Part shown: in pieces, positions 29,105 to 39,530 of the stretch | Numbering within the stretch: the first letter of the stretch is position 1 | How the letters are laid out: each line of letters starts with the position of its first letter | From: Candidatus Geothrix odensensis | Lineage (GTDB): Bacteria; Acidobacteriota; Holophagae; Holophagales; Holophagaceae | Direction of reading: 5' to 3' | Length of the DNA stretch: 64,000 nt | NCBI GenBank assembly: GCA_016714685.1 | Contig: JADKCH010000033.1 | Location: forward strand, 157,010-221,009 | The notes under the pieces: generated by a model | What the model saw: the letters and a program-made list of their open reading frames with translations, nothing else | Databases searched by the model: none | Told to the model about the DNA's origin: nothing | Made by a program: the position numbers and the translations under genes

Positions 29105-29983
29105 ATGGACCTCCACCGGTTGCACCAGGACGGCGCGGAAGCCGTGATCGCCCCCCATGGCGCGGAACTCCAGGCCCTGCGGCTTGGTGGTTGCGATCTG
29201 CTTTGGAATGCCGGTCCACTCTGGCCCCGCCATGCGCCCCTGCTCTTCCCGGTCGTGGGCGGGCTGAATGGGGATCTTCTGCGTCATGGCGGAAAGGCCT
29301 TTCCCATGCCCAGGCACGGCTTCGCCCGGGACAAGGATTTCGCCTGGCTGGAACGCGCACCCGCCCACTGCGCCCTCGAACTTCGGGATGACGATCACAC
29401 CCGGCAGGCCTACCCCTTCGCCTTCCGCCTGGTCGTCCGCTTTGCCCTCGTGGCCTCCGGCCTTCGCATGGAGCTGGAGTTGCAGAACCCGGCGGCCGAG
29501 GTGCTCCCAGCGAGCCTCGGCCTCCATCCGGCCTTCCGCTGGCCCCTCGTTCCGGGGCCTTCCAAAGCGGCGCATCGGCTCACCTTCGAGGCGGATGAAC
29601 CGGGTCCACTCCGGCGGCTCGACGGCGGGGGCCTCCTCACCCGGGAAGACCAGCCCACACCCATCGCCCAGCGCGACCTGGCACTGCACGAAGAGCTGTT
29701 CCGCCAGGATGCCCTGATCTTCCTGCAGCCCCGCAGCCGGAGCCTCCGCTACGCGGTCCCAGGCGGTCCCTCTCTCACCCTGGCCTGGGAGGGATTCCCG
29801 CACCTGGGCCTCTGGGCCAAACCGGACCCGGGCCCCACCTTCCTCTGCATCGAGCCCTGGGACGGGCATGCGGATCCCGTGGACTGGGACGGCGAATTCA
29901 GCGCGAAGCCCGGCGTCTTCCTCGTGCCCCCTGGCGGAGCGCGCCGCTGGGCCTTCACCGTCTCGCTGGACGAACGGAGCTAG
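29105..29983 (+). CDS. Aldose 1-epimerase (galactose mutarotase-like) family protein
   Basis: 292 residues with the mutarotase beta-sandwich layout: the start ...GAEAVIAPHGAELQALR, LLWNAGPLWPRHAPLLFPVVGGLNGD, MPRHGFARD, LGLHPAFRWPL, and GPTFLCIEPWDGHADP. The His in the HGFARD motif, His in LHPAF and Glu in CIEPW correspond to the catalytic residues of the family. This is the LacX-type sub-branch whose sugar substrate is usually unknown. Its stop codon overlaps that of convergent miaB at CTAG. Confidence 0.87.
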   Translation: MDLHRLHQDGAEAVIAPHGAELQALRLGGCDLLWNAGPLWPRHAPLLFPVVGGLNGDLLRHGGKAFPMPRHGFARDKDFAWLERAPAHCALELRDDDHTRQAYPFAFRLVVRFALVASGLRMELELQNPAAEVLPASLGLHPAFRWPLVPGPSKAAHRLTFEADEPGPLRRLDGGGLLTREDQPTPIAQRDLALHEELFRQDALIFLQPRSRSLRYAVPGGPSLTLAWEGFPHLGLWAKPDPGPTFLCIEPWDGHADPVDWDGEFSAKPGVFLVPPGGARRWAFTVSLDERS

Positions 29984-31284
29984 ACGAGTTCCGCGCCCAG
30001 GAAGTGCGGGCCCGCCTGGGTGACCCTGGCCTGGACGAGTTCACCGAAGGGCAGCACGCGGCCCGGCCCGGCCTGCAGGTGGATGGTCTTCCACTCGCCG
30101 CTGCGGGCCAGCCACCAGCCGTGCTCGTTGGGCCCATGGGTCTCCACCCGCACCGGGATCTCCCGGCCCAGGAAGCGCGCGTTGCTGGCCCGCGTGAGTT
30201 CCGTCTGCCGCCGCTGCAGCCGCGTCAGGCGCGCGGACTTCACGCCCTGAGGCAGGTCGTCCTTGAGGCGCAGGGACGGCGTCCCGGGCCTCGGTGAATA
30301 GATGAAGCTGAAGGAGCCGTCGAAGGCCACGTCGTCCAGGACCTGCATCGTGGCCTCGAAGTCCTCCTCGGTCTCGCCCGGGAAGCCCACGATGAAATCC
30401 GTGCTGAGGGCGATGCGGTCACGGCCCTCGCCCAGGTAGCCCAGCCGCTCCAGGTACTCGGCCACAGTGTATTCGCGGAGCATCCGCTTCAGCACCCGGT
30501 CGCTGCCGCTCTGCAAGGGCAGGTGCAGGAAGGGCGCCACCTTGGGGTTCGCCACCAGCACCTTCGCCAGGTCCTTCGTGAAGTTCATGGGGTGGCTGGT
30601 GGTGAAGCGGATCCACTCCAGGCCGTCCACCTCGGAGACCCGCCCCAGCAGGTCGGCGAAGGTGCAGCCACCGGCGTAGCTGTTCACGTTCTGGCCCAGC
30701 AGCTCCACCTCACGGTAGCCCCGCGCCACCAGTCCCCGCACTTCGGCCAGCACATCGCTGTAGGGCCGGTGCCGCTCGGCGCCCCGCGTGGTGGGCACGA
30801 TGCAGTAGGTGCAGGCGTGGTTGCAGCCCTCCGTGATGGTCACCAGGGCCTTGGCCGTGTCGCGACGGCGGGTGACGGAAGGCGGGAACAGGTGGTTGTC
30901 CGGGTATTCGCCCGTGTCCATCACCCGAGCCTTGCCGGCCTGAGCTTCCGCCACGAGCCTGGGCAGCTGCTTCAGGGCCATGGTGCCCAGCACGAAGTCG
31001 ATGTGGGGGGCGCGCTTGAAGAGGGCCGCCTGTTCCTGCTGGGCCAGACAGCCCGTGACGCCTACCAGCAGGGGACGCCGCTGCTTCTCCTCCCGCAGCC
31101 GGCCCAGCTCGGAGTACACCTTGTGGACAGCCTTCTCGCGGATGGAGCAGGTGTTCAGGAGCACCAGCTCCGCCTCCTCCGCCGTCCCGACTTCCTCGAA
31201 GCCGTCGGCCGACAGCAGCCCCGACAGCTTCTCGCCGTCGTGGTCGTTCATCTGGCAGCCCCAGGTCTGGATGTGGAATTTCAT
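29980..31284 (-). CDS. miaB: tRNA-2-methylthio-N6-dimethylallyladenosine synthase
   Basis: 434 residues, radical-SAM methylthiotransferase acting on A37 of tRNAs. The N-terminal UPF0004 domain starts FHIQTWGCQMNDHDGEK with cysteines for the auxiliary cluster; the radical-SAM motif is CNHACTYCIVPTTRG; a TRAM domain ends the protein. Start 31284 matches the family N-terminus (GAGGG upstream); the open frame continues further only because it runs through a second copy of the first eleven codons (see 31252-31430). Stop overlaps the aldose epimerase stop. Confidence 0.95.
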   Translation of the reverse strand: MKFHIQTWGCQMNDHDGEKLSGLLSADGFEEVGTAEEAELVLLNTCSIREKAVHKVYSELGRLREEKQRRPLLVGVTGCLAQQEQAALFKRAPHIDFVLGTMALKQLPRLVAEAQAGKARVMDTGEYPDNHLFPPSVTRRRDTAKALVTITEGCNHACTYCIVPTTRGAERHRPYSDVLAEVRGLVARGYREVELLGQNVNSYAGGCTFADLLGRVSEVDGLEWIRFTTSHPMNFTKDLAKVLVANPKVAPFLHLPLQSGSDRVLKRMLREYTVAEYLERLGYLGEGRDRIALSTDFIVGFPGETEEDFEATMQVLDDVAFDGSFSFIYSPRPGTPSLRLKDDLPQGVKSARLTRLQRRQTELTRASNARFLGREIPVRVETHGPNEHGWWLARSGEWKTIHLQAGPGRVLPFGELVQARVTQAGPHFLGAELV

Positions 31285-31430
31285 GAAAGCCCTCGGTCCT
31301 GGGGCTGCTGGATGAAGGGGACTACCCCCCGATCGCACAGCGCACTGCGCTGTGCTCCCGCTCCCCGGCTTCGCCGGATCGCGGAGGGGGCCCCGTTCTG
31401 GCAGCCCCAGGTTTGGATATGGAACTTCAT
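31252..31430 (-). repeat. Duplicated 5' end of miaB flanking a 113-base hairpin-rich segment
   Basis: The first eleven codons of miaB (31252-31284) occur again, in the same orientation, at 31398-31430. Both encode MKFHIQTWGCQ; the three base differences (Lys, His and Gln codons) are synonymous. Each copy has a plausible Shine-Dalgarno. The segment between has a perfect 10-bp palindrome (31335-31355, GCACAGCGCA-C-TGCGCTGTGC) and a CCGGC-TTC-GCCGG hairpin (31365-31377). The outer copy continues in frame for about 38 further codons of no known product. Confidence 0.85.
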
Positions 31431-31489
31431 CGCCCCGCCCGAATCCTCCATTGTAGCGGTCAGCCAGAACAATGCCATCCACCGTTCCT

Positions 31490-32806
31490 TCAGCGCAGCG
31501 CGTACACGGTCCCGTCGGTGCTGCCCACGTACACGAGGCCTTCGGCGACCACCGGCGAGGACAGGATCGACCCCAGGCTGAACATGCGGTCGAGGCCGAT
31601 GACCATGCCGTCCAGCGTGCCGTCGGGATAGAGGGCCGACCCGATCATGCGCCCTTCCGCGTCCAGGTACTTCTTCCCGTTCTGCCGGCAGCCCTCGGTC
31701 TGGAAGGCGGCCACTTCCGCACCGGTGTCCCGGTCCATCAGGTGCAGCCAGCCATCCGAAGTGCCAAAGAGGAGCCGGTTCCCTGCGAGGGCCGGAGAGG
31801 AGAAGGACACCGCCTTCATCGGCTGGTCGAAGACGCCCCTGCCTGTGGCGGCCTCCAGGGCCTTGAAGCGCTGCCCGTCCGAGGTGGGGAAGTACACCCG
31901 TCCACCTTGCACCGCGGGCGAGGCGATGACCCAGCCCTTGCGGTTGTCGTGCTTCCAGAGCAGCTTCCCCGTGGCCGCGTCCAGCGCGTAGAAGTGGCCG
32001 TCCCGGCAGCCGAAGAAGACCCGTCCCTCGGCCACTGCCGCGGAGCTGGCAATGCCGACCTGGTTGTGGAGCTCGGGATCGTCCCCGGTCTGGAAGGTCC
32101 AGTGGATGGCGCCGGTGGCCGCGTCGAGGGCGTACAGGGTCCGATCGAAGCTCCCGATGAACACGCGCCCACCGGCCACGGCGGGGCTGGCGTGCACGAC
32201 GCCGCCGGTCCTCCGCTTCCAGCGGAGCGCGCCCGTGGCGGCGTCCAGGGCGTAGACATGCTGGTCGCCGCTGCCCACGATGACGAGGCCTCCCGCCACC
32301 GCCGGGGAGGAGAGGAACACATCGAAGGGATCCGGCATCAGCTCGGTCCGGGGTTGCGCGCCGTGGATGCCTGGGGCCGTGAAGCGCCTTTCCCCTTCCG
32401 TGCGGAAGGACCAGACCGACTTGCCCGTGGCGACGTCCAGCCCGTGGATGAGCCCATCGAGACTGCTGAAGATGACGCGCCCCTCCGCGACCGCTGGCGA
32501 GGAGGCGATGGCGCCGGCGGCCTGAAAGCGCCATTTCAGCGCGCCGCTCTTCGCATCCAGGGCGTACAAGCGGTGGTCGGCGCTCCCCACGAACAGAACG
32601 CCCTCGGAGACCACCGGGGACGAGAGCACCTTGGCTCCGGTGCGGAAAGTCCAGGCCGTGCTGGCCAGGGTCGGTGGCGCGGAGGCGTAGACCCCCGTGT
32701 GGGCCGCGTCCCCCCGGAACATGGCGGGCGCGGAGGCCTCGAGGCCAAGGGCCATCAGGGCCATCGCGGCCCCACACAGGAAGCGGCCGGGCCGATTCAG
32801 CGTCAT
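31490..32806 (-). CDS. Exported PQQ-type beta-propeller repeat protein
   Basis: 438 residues with a signal peptide (about 1-25) and repeated blades of the form SSPAVAEGRVIFSSLDGLIHGLDVATGKSVW, the PQQ-like/BamB repeat, for a seven- or eight-bladed propeller. Without the extra cytochrome or dehydrogenase residues it is more likely a scaffold than an enzyme. The family includes BamB and many uncharacterised secreted proteins. A GGAGGTGATCC ribosome site precedes the ATG at 32806. It is upstream of miaB on the same strand. Confidence 0.87.
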   Translation of the reverse strand: MTLNRPGRFLCGAAMALMALGLEASAPAMFRGDAAHTGVYASAPPTLASTAWTFRTGAKVLSSPVVSEGVLFVGSADHRLYALDAKSGALKWRFQAAGAIASSPAVAEGRVIFSSLDGLIHGLDVATGKSVWSFRTEGERRFTAPGIHGAQPRTELMPDPFDVFLSSPAVAGGLVIVGSGDQHVYALDAATGALRWKRRTGGVVHASPAVAGGRVFIGSFDRTLYALDAATGAIHWTFQTGDDPELHNQVGIASSAAVAEGRVFFGCRDGHFYALDAATGKLLWKHDNRKGWVIASPAVQGGRVYFPTSDGQRFKALEAATGRGVFDQPMKAVSFSSPALAGNRLLFGTSDGWLHLMDRDTGAEVAAFQTEGCRQNGKKYLDAEGRMIGSALYPDGTLDGMVIGLDRMFSLGSILSSPVVAEGLVYVGSTDGTVYALR

Positions 32807-32893
32807 GGATCACCTCCGGCTCCAACCTACCCGGCCGGGGGGTGTAGGAGGATTCTTCCCGGGGTGAGCCGAGCGGCCGGAGGGGTGGACCGC

Positions 32894-33496
32894 CTAGGGG
32901 AGGGACCGCCCCAGGCGAGCCACCAGCCCGCCTGGCGTCTCCGTGACGGCGATGCCCAGGCGCTCACCCGTGGCCCTCAGCCAGAGGGAGGGCAGATTCT
33001 TGGGGGCGTCCGGCGGCGGCTCCGGCCGCAGCGCCGTCGGCAGGGGGGCATCGCCCAGCCAGGTCAGGATCCAGGCCTCGGGCGAAGCAGAGGCCTCCAG
33101 GCGGAGGGGCCCAGGCGTGGCCCAGGGGAGGATCTGCCGAGTGAAGGCAGCAGCCCAGTCCTGCAGCAGCGGGGCCGGCCAGTGGGCGCCGCCGGCTCCC
33201 CCGTCGACCAGCTCGATGGGACACCGGAAGAGCGTGGCCATGGGTTCGAGCCTCTGCTCCAGGCCGGACTTCCATTCCTGCCAGGACGCCATGCCCGAAT
33301 CCGGATGCCGGCCGAGCGCCAGCGCCCGGGCCATGGCGATGAGCGTCTTCCCGTCCCCGAGGGTCGTCTCCAGGCGCATGCGGTTGCGGGCGTCCAGGGG
33401 CAGGCGCGGGTCACTGAGGTCCAGGACACCCTGGAGACCCGCCAGCAGATTGTTGAAGTCGTGCAGGGTCGCCCGCCACAGCTCCTCCGTATTCAT
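32894..33496 (-). CDS. ChpT-like histidine phosphotransferase (HisKA-type, degenerate ATPase)
   Basis: 200 residues. The N-terminal helix LHDFNNLLAGLQGVLDL carries a phospho-acceptor-like His (residue 12) in the HDFNNLL context typical of HisKA domains. The rest has no N, G1 or G2 box, so it cannot bind ATP as a kinase would. This is the layout of ChpT, which passes phosphate between a hybrid kinase and response regulators. It is divergent from the MshEN gene (90-base gap). Other possibilities are a Spo0B-type protein or an inactive kinase relic. Confidence 0.6.
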   Translation of the reverse strand: MNTEELWRATLHDFNNLLAGLQGVLDLSDPRLPLDARNRMRLETTLGDGKTLIAMARALALGRHPDSGMASWQEWKSGLEQRLEPMATLFRCPIELVDGGAGGAHWPAPLLQDWAAAFTRQILPWATPGPLRLEASASPEAWILTWLGDAPLPTALRPEPPPDAPKNLPSLWLRATGERLGIAVTETPGGLVARLGRSLP

Positions 33497-33586
33497 GCTG
33501 CCCCCGTCTGCACAAAACCCTTGAATGAAGTTACCTTGGAGACGAACCTCTGTGCAGCAATGATGAACCCCCCGGGGATCTAAAAC

Positions 33587-34477
33587 ATGCAGCAACCGAT
33601 CAAGCGTCTGGGTGAACTGCTCGTGGAGGGCGGGCTCATCACGCCTGCCCAGCTCCAGAGTGCCATCACGCACCAGAAGATCGCCCGGGGCCGTCTCGGC
33701 AGCAACCTGGTGGCGCTGGGCTACATCTCCGAGGAGGTCCTCATGGACTTCCTCAGCCACCAGACCGGCGTGCCGCAGATGGACGTCCGCAACATCGAAG
33801 TGCCCCCCCAGGTCCTCAAGCTGGTCCCCCACCGCCTGGCTGATCAGTTCACCGTGCTGCCCATCGCCACCCAGGAGCCGAAGTCCCTGGTGCTGGCCAT
33901 GTCCGATCCTTCGGACCTCAACGCCATCGACAGTGCGCGCTTCGCCTCCGGCCTCCACATCCAGCCGGTCGTGGCCTCGCACAGCGCGCTGAGAAAAGCC
34001 ATCTCCGATCTCTATCGGCGCCTCGAGGCGCCGGGTGTGGCCCTGACCGTGGAGTTGGGGAAGGACCAGAGCCAGGATGACGCCCTGCCCGTCACCTTCA
34101 GCCTGTCCCCCCTGGCCGTGCCCACGCCGCCGCCGCCGGCCCCACCGCCGACCCCGTCGTCCTTCCCGAAGGATCCCTTCTTCGACAATCCCGCCGCGCC
34201 GACCCAGCCCGTCAACATCGATCCCTTCGGCCTCTTTGACCCGGCCGTTCCGGCCCGCCCGGCGCCCCCCGTGCCTGCGGCCAACCCCGATCTCATCCAC
34301 AGTCGCACCACGGGCCAGAGCGTCCGGCGGCTGGAGACCTACCAGACCCGCAGCCTCGTGCTGGGCCTCATCCGGCTCTTCCAGCGCCGCGGCGTGATCG
34401 GCGACGACGAGCTCCAGCGCCTGCTGGCCAATCTCGTCGAGGCCGGCGAGATCAAGGACGACGACAAAGTCGGCTAG
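33587..34477 (+). CDS. MshEN-domain protein (predicted c-di-GMP receptor)
   Basis: 296 residues. The N-terminal 60 residues contain two tandem MshEN half-motifs, RLGELLVEGGLITPAQLQSA and RLGSNLVALGYISEEVLMDF, with the conserved R-LG-x2-L-x3-G-x6-L-x3-L-x2-Q pattern that binds c-di-GMP. The full GspE-type N-domain extends to about 150. A Pro-rich linker (about 175-245) then leads to a C-terminal helical segment. There is no ATPase, so it is not a secretion motor but could be a c-di-GMP effector or adaptor. No good ribosome site was seen. Confidence 0.85.
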   Translation: MQQPIKRLGELLVEGGLITPAQLQSAITHQKIARGRLGSNLVALGYISEEVLMDFLSHQTGVPQMDVRNIEVPPQVLKLVPHRLADQFTVLPIATQEPKSLVLAMSDPSDLNAIDSARFASGLHIQPVVASHSALRKAISDLYRRLEAPGVALTVELGKDQSQDDALPVTFSLSPLAVPTPPPPAPPPTPSSFPKDPFFDNPAAPTQPVNIDPFGLFDPAVPARPAPPVPAANPDLIHSRTTGQSVRRLETYQTRSLVLGLIRLFQRRGVIGDDELQRLLANLVEAGEIKDDDKVG

Positions 34478-34711
34478 CTATCGACTTTGAGGATCGCCAG
34501 GAAACCTCGCCTCGCCGTGTCCCGGCTCGAAACAGGGCCTTCTGCCCTGCCCACTCGCCACCCGGCTGAGGCTCGGCCTGCGGGGCTCCGCCGGGCCGGG
34601 GCCCCCCCGGCGCCCCCCCCTCCGGGCCCCCCACGCGCGTTGCCAGTGGGGCCCTCGGCTGGGCCTCCCGCGGCCATCCCATGAAGGCGGTCCATCGGGG
34701 CCGTTTGAATC

Positions 34712-34741
<30 letters not shown>
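34474..34741 (-). repeat. Duplicated 3' end of lepA with 208 bases between copies
   Basis: The last ten codons of lepA (34712-34741, encoding FLAILKVDN and stop) occur again at 34474-34503 as FLAILKVDS and stop, with three base differences: two synonymous and one Asn to Ser. The outer copy overlaps the stop codon of the MshEN gene. The 208 bases between are very G/C-rich, with C8/C7-type runs (about 34605-34630) and several short hairpins. An open frame leads into the outer copy but has no recognisable product. Confidence 0.85.
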
Positions 34742-36529
<1,788 letters not shown>

Positions 36530-36667
36530 TGAGGAACCTCGAACCCACCATTGTACTGGTGACAAGCCGCGCTGTCTGCGGAGTTTTCCCAAGGCCGGTT
36601 CTTCAACCAGCGGTTGATCCGAACCGATAGGCCCTTTACCCTCGAGATACGAGTGCAAGGAGCCAGC

Positions 36668-37474
36668 TTGTCCCAGTTCGCGTCCCCCATGACCATCCTG
36701 ATGGTCGAGGACAATGCCCTTCAGCGACGCCAGATCGAGGCCCAGCTGCAGGCCCTGGGCCACCGGATCGTGACCGCCTCCAATGGCCAGGAGGCCCTGG
36801 ACCGGATGAAGGAGTCCCTGCCCGACCTGGTCATCATGGATGCCGTCATGCCCTCCATGGATGGCTTCAAGGCCTGCGAGATGATGAAGGGCAACCCGGC
36901 CACTGCCGGCGTCCCCATCCTGGTGCTCACGGCCCTCAGCCGTGACGCCAAGGACCGCAGCTACACGGCCGGCGCCGACGACTTCCTGCGCAAACCCGCC
37001 AACACCATGCTGCTGCAGGTCCGGGTGCAGACGCACCTGCGGATCCGGGCCCTGGCCCTGCGGGCGGGCACGCCGGCCCCGGCCCGCCCCAAGGTGCTGG
37101 TGGTCTCCGCCAGCTCGCTGGTGCGCTCCCAGGTCCAGAACCACTACGGCAAGGACCAGGCGACCTTCCTCGAGGCCCAGGGCGAGAGCCAGGCCCGCGC
37201 CCAGATCCTGGCCCACCGGCCCGACCTGATGGTGCTGGACACGGAGCTGCTCGAGGGCAGCGCCCAGACCCTGGCCGTGGCGGTCCACGAGTCCGAGGAG
37301 CTCAGGGACATGCCCATCCTCCTGCTCTACACCCCCGGTGAGCTGGAGACCTGGTCCCGCCTCCAGGAGCCCGTGGCCGATGCCCTCGAGAAGCCGCTCG
37401 TGGCCCCGGAGACCCGCCGCCGCGTCTCCCTGCTCGCCCGCCTGGCCCATCTGCAGAAGCTCGTCCAGGCATGA
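36668..37474 (+). CDS. Double-receiver response regulator
   Basis: About 268 residues with two receiver domains and no output domain. Domain 1 (about 8-125) is complete: acidic pair in VEDN, acceptor Asp in LVIMDAVMP, Lys in LRKPAN. Domain 2 (about 140-255) has lost the acidic pair (VVSASS) but keeps Asp in MVLDTE and Lys in LEKPL. It may act as a phosphate sink or as a partner of a diguanylate cyclase. Start: TTG at 36668 has AAGGAG five bases upstream; ATG at 36689 is the alternative. Stop overlaps the next start (ATGA). Confidence 0.85.
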   Translation: MSQFASPMTILMVEDNALQRRQIEAQLQALGHRIVTASNGQEALDRMKESLPDLVIMDAVMPSMDGFKACEMMKGNPATAGVPILVLTALSRDAKDRSYTAGADDFLRKPANTMLLQVRVQTHLRIRALALRAGTPAPARPKVLVVSASSLVRSQVQNHYGKDQATFLEAQGESQARAQILAHRPDLMVLDTELLEGSAQTLAVAVHESEELRDMPILLLYTPGELETWSRLQEPVADALEKPLVAPETRRRVSLLARLAHLQKLVQA

Positions 37475-39012
37475 GCATCCGGCCAAGGACGGTGGCCTTC
37501 GGGCTGCTGACGCTGGCCGTGTCAGCCTCCCTGTACTGGTTCGGGTTCGGCTCCCGGCAAGCCTCACCCACGGCGGCCCCCCGCCCCTGGAGCCTGGGAC
37601 GCGTCACCGATGGACATCAGGGCATTGCCGGCGTGCGCGTCTATGCGGACCGTCAGCCCCGCGTCGCTCCAGCGGGCCCGCAGCCCCTGGCCATCACCGA
37701 CGCCGAAGGGCGGTTCCGCCTGAGCTGGCGCCGGGCGACGCGGTGCTCGCCGTCGAGAAGGACGGCTGGCAGCGCGACTTCGTGCCCGCCGCGGAATGGT
37801 CCCGGGAGATCGTGCTGCGTCCCGAGCCGGGCTTCAGGAAGGGCTCCGTCCTCCTCGTGCGCCTAGACTTCCCCGACGAGCCCTCCCGCGTGCCGGATGC
37901 GGCCCTGCGGGACCTCCTGTTCTCGCGAGCCCCGGGCGTGGCCAGCGCCGCGAACTACCTCTACGACGTGAGCAGAGGCGCCCTCTCGCTGGTCGAGGGG
38001 CGCCTCCTCAAGCTGCGCAGCGATGAGCATCCGGCGCCGCGGCGCGACAGCCACGTCCAGGACATGGCCCGCTGGGTGCTCGAGCGGCTGCGTGGCGAAG
38101 CCCTGGGCGACTGCGACCAGGTGGACAACCGCACCGGCGCCCCGCAACCGGACGGCAAGCCGGATTTCCTCTGGATCATCGCGCCCGGCCACCCGCAGTC
38201 CGTGACCGGCAACCCCGACCCACATCAAGGCCGTCAGCCTGCTGATGCCCCTGCCCTGGAACCGCGACGAGCGCTGGCCCCTGCTCTTCATGACCGAGGA
38301 GGTGCCCCTGGGCAACATCGTCCACGAGGCCTTCCACAGCATGGGCGAGCACCGCGTGGACGACCTCTACCTTGAGGATGGCAAGGCCCCCACCGCCGGC
38401 ATCTGGGATCTCATGGACGGCGGCCAGTACCGGGGCTGGGACCGCCAGCACCCCGACGCGGGTCCCTGGGTGGCGGACATGGGCTACAGCCCCTCCCATC
38501 CCCTGGCCTGGGTGCGTTCCGAGCTGTGGTACCAGGGCTGTTTCCGGTCCTCGGTGCACCGCCTCGCGGTGAGGGACCACCACTGGGAGGGCTGGCTCGC
38601 ACCGGTCTCCCGCGCCCCGGGAAGCGATCCCCAGTGGATCACCCTCGCCGATCCCCGCAGGAAGGGGCGCTTCTTCAGCCTGGAGGTGCGCCGCCCCTGG
38701 GGCTTCGAGCAGGGCCGCATCGGCGGCCGCTTCGGCCCGGGCCACCAGGGCCTGGTGGTGGCCCTCGTCGACCCGGGCCTGCTGTCCTACGGGGATCCCC
38801 GGGGCCCGGTGCGGGTGGTGGACGCCCACCCGGGCAGCCCGGAACCCCCCGCGCCGAGACTCCCCATCGGCCTCTGGGAACTCGATGACGCCGCCTTCAA
38901 CCTCGGTCCCGGCGAGCAGCCGAAGGGCCGCAGCGGCCCCCTGTCCTGGGAGGTGCTGGAGACGGACGCCAGCGGCCGGATGCGAATCCGGGTGAACCTC
39001 GACCGGCCCTGA
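37471..39012 (+). CDS. Membrane-anchored M6-like metalloprotease, broken by two frameshifts
   Basis: One gene of about 514 codons spread over three frames. The first part (37471-37725) has a signal/anchor helix (about residues 6-25) and a carboxypeptidase regulatory-like sandwich ([20 protein letters not shown]). The middle part (37726-38212) includes [31 protein letters not shown]. The last part (38217-39012) has the zincin motif HEAFH (38323-38337) followed by [11 protein letters not shown]. The breaks fit a missing C at 37725 and an extra C in 38213-38216. It is an immune-inhibitor-A-like (M6) protease by this layout. ATG overlaps the preceding stop. Confidence 0.75.
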
Positions 39013-39033
39013 CGCTCCCTGATTGGAGTCCCC

Positions 39034-39501
39034 ATGCGCCCCGCCCTGCTGCTCTGCGCCACCCTCAACCTCTGCGCCCAGCCCCCCACCGAAAAGGCGG
39101 TCGCCGCGGTGCTCGATGACTGGCACCTGGCCGCTGCTCAGGCCGATGAGGGCCGCTACTTCGGCCACCTGGCCGAGGGGTCGGTCTTCCTCGGCACCGA
39201 TCCCGGTGAGCGCTGGCCCAAGGCCGCCTTCCAGGTCTGGGCCCATCCCATCTTCCAGCGCGGCAAGGCCTGGAGCTTCAAGGCCACCCGGCGGGCGATC
39301 ACGCTGTCCAAGGATGGCCGCACCGCCTGGTTCGACGAGGACCTGGACACCCCGAACCTGGGCCCGGCCCGCGGCTCGGGAGTCCTCAGCCGAGAGGGGG
39401 ACCGCTGGCTGATCCAGCAGTACAACCTCAGCGTCCCGATCCCCAACGCGCTGATGAAGGCGGTGCGGGCCCAGATCGAGGCACTGGCAAAAAAACCGTG
39501 A
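39034..39501 (+). CDS. Exported NTF2-like (SnoaL/DUF4440-type) protein
   Basis: 155 residues, with a short signal peptide (about 1-15) and a cone-like NTF2 fold: AAVLDDWHLAAAQADEGRYFGHLAEGSVFLG, a beta sheet with SRDEDRWLIQQYNLSVPIP at the end. Proteins of this family are often unspecific small-ligand-binding or isomerase-like proteins, so the substrate cannot be inferred. GGAG lies 5 bases before the ATG. Same strand as the neighbouring secreted protease genes. Confidence 0.75.
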   Translation: MRPALLLCATLNLCAQPPTEKAVAAVLDDWHLAAAQADEGRYFGHLAEGSVFLGTDPGERWPKAAFQVWAHPIFQRGKAWSFKATRRAITLSKDGRTAWFDEDLDTPNLGPARGSGVLSREGDRWLIQQYNLSVPIPNALMKAVRAQIEALAKKP

Positions 39502-39530
39502 CCCCGGGAGCCTACCAATTAAGATGAGGT

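Noticed and set aside
26608..29391. Open frame of about 927 codons antisense to the PAS chemoreceptor
   Set aside because: Runs over several real genes of the other strand and has repetitive Gly/Ala/His composition.
31281..32825. Open frame of about 514 codons crossing the PQQ propeller gene and the outer miaB copy
   Set aside because: It is an Arg/Gly/Pro-rich shadow frame. Only its last 49 codons coincide with the miaB-end repeat.
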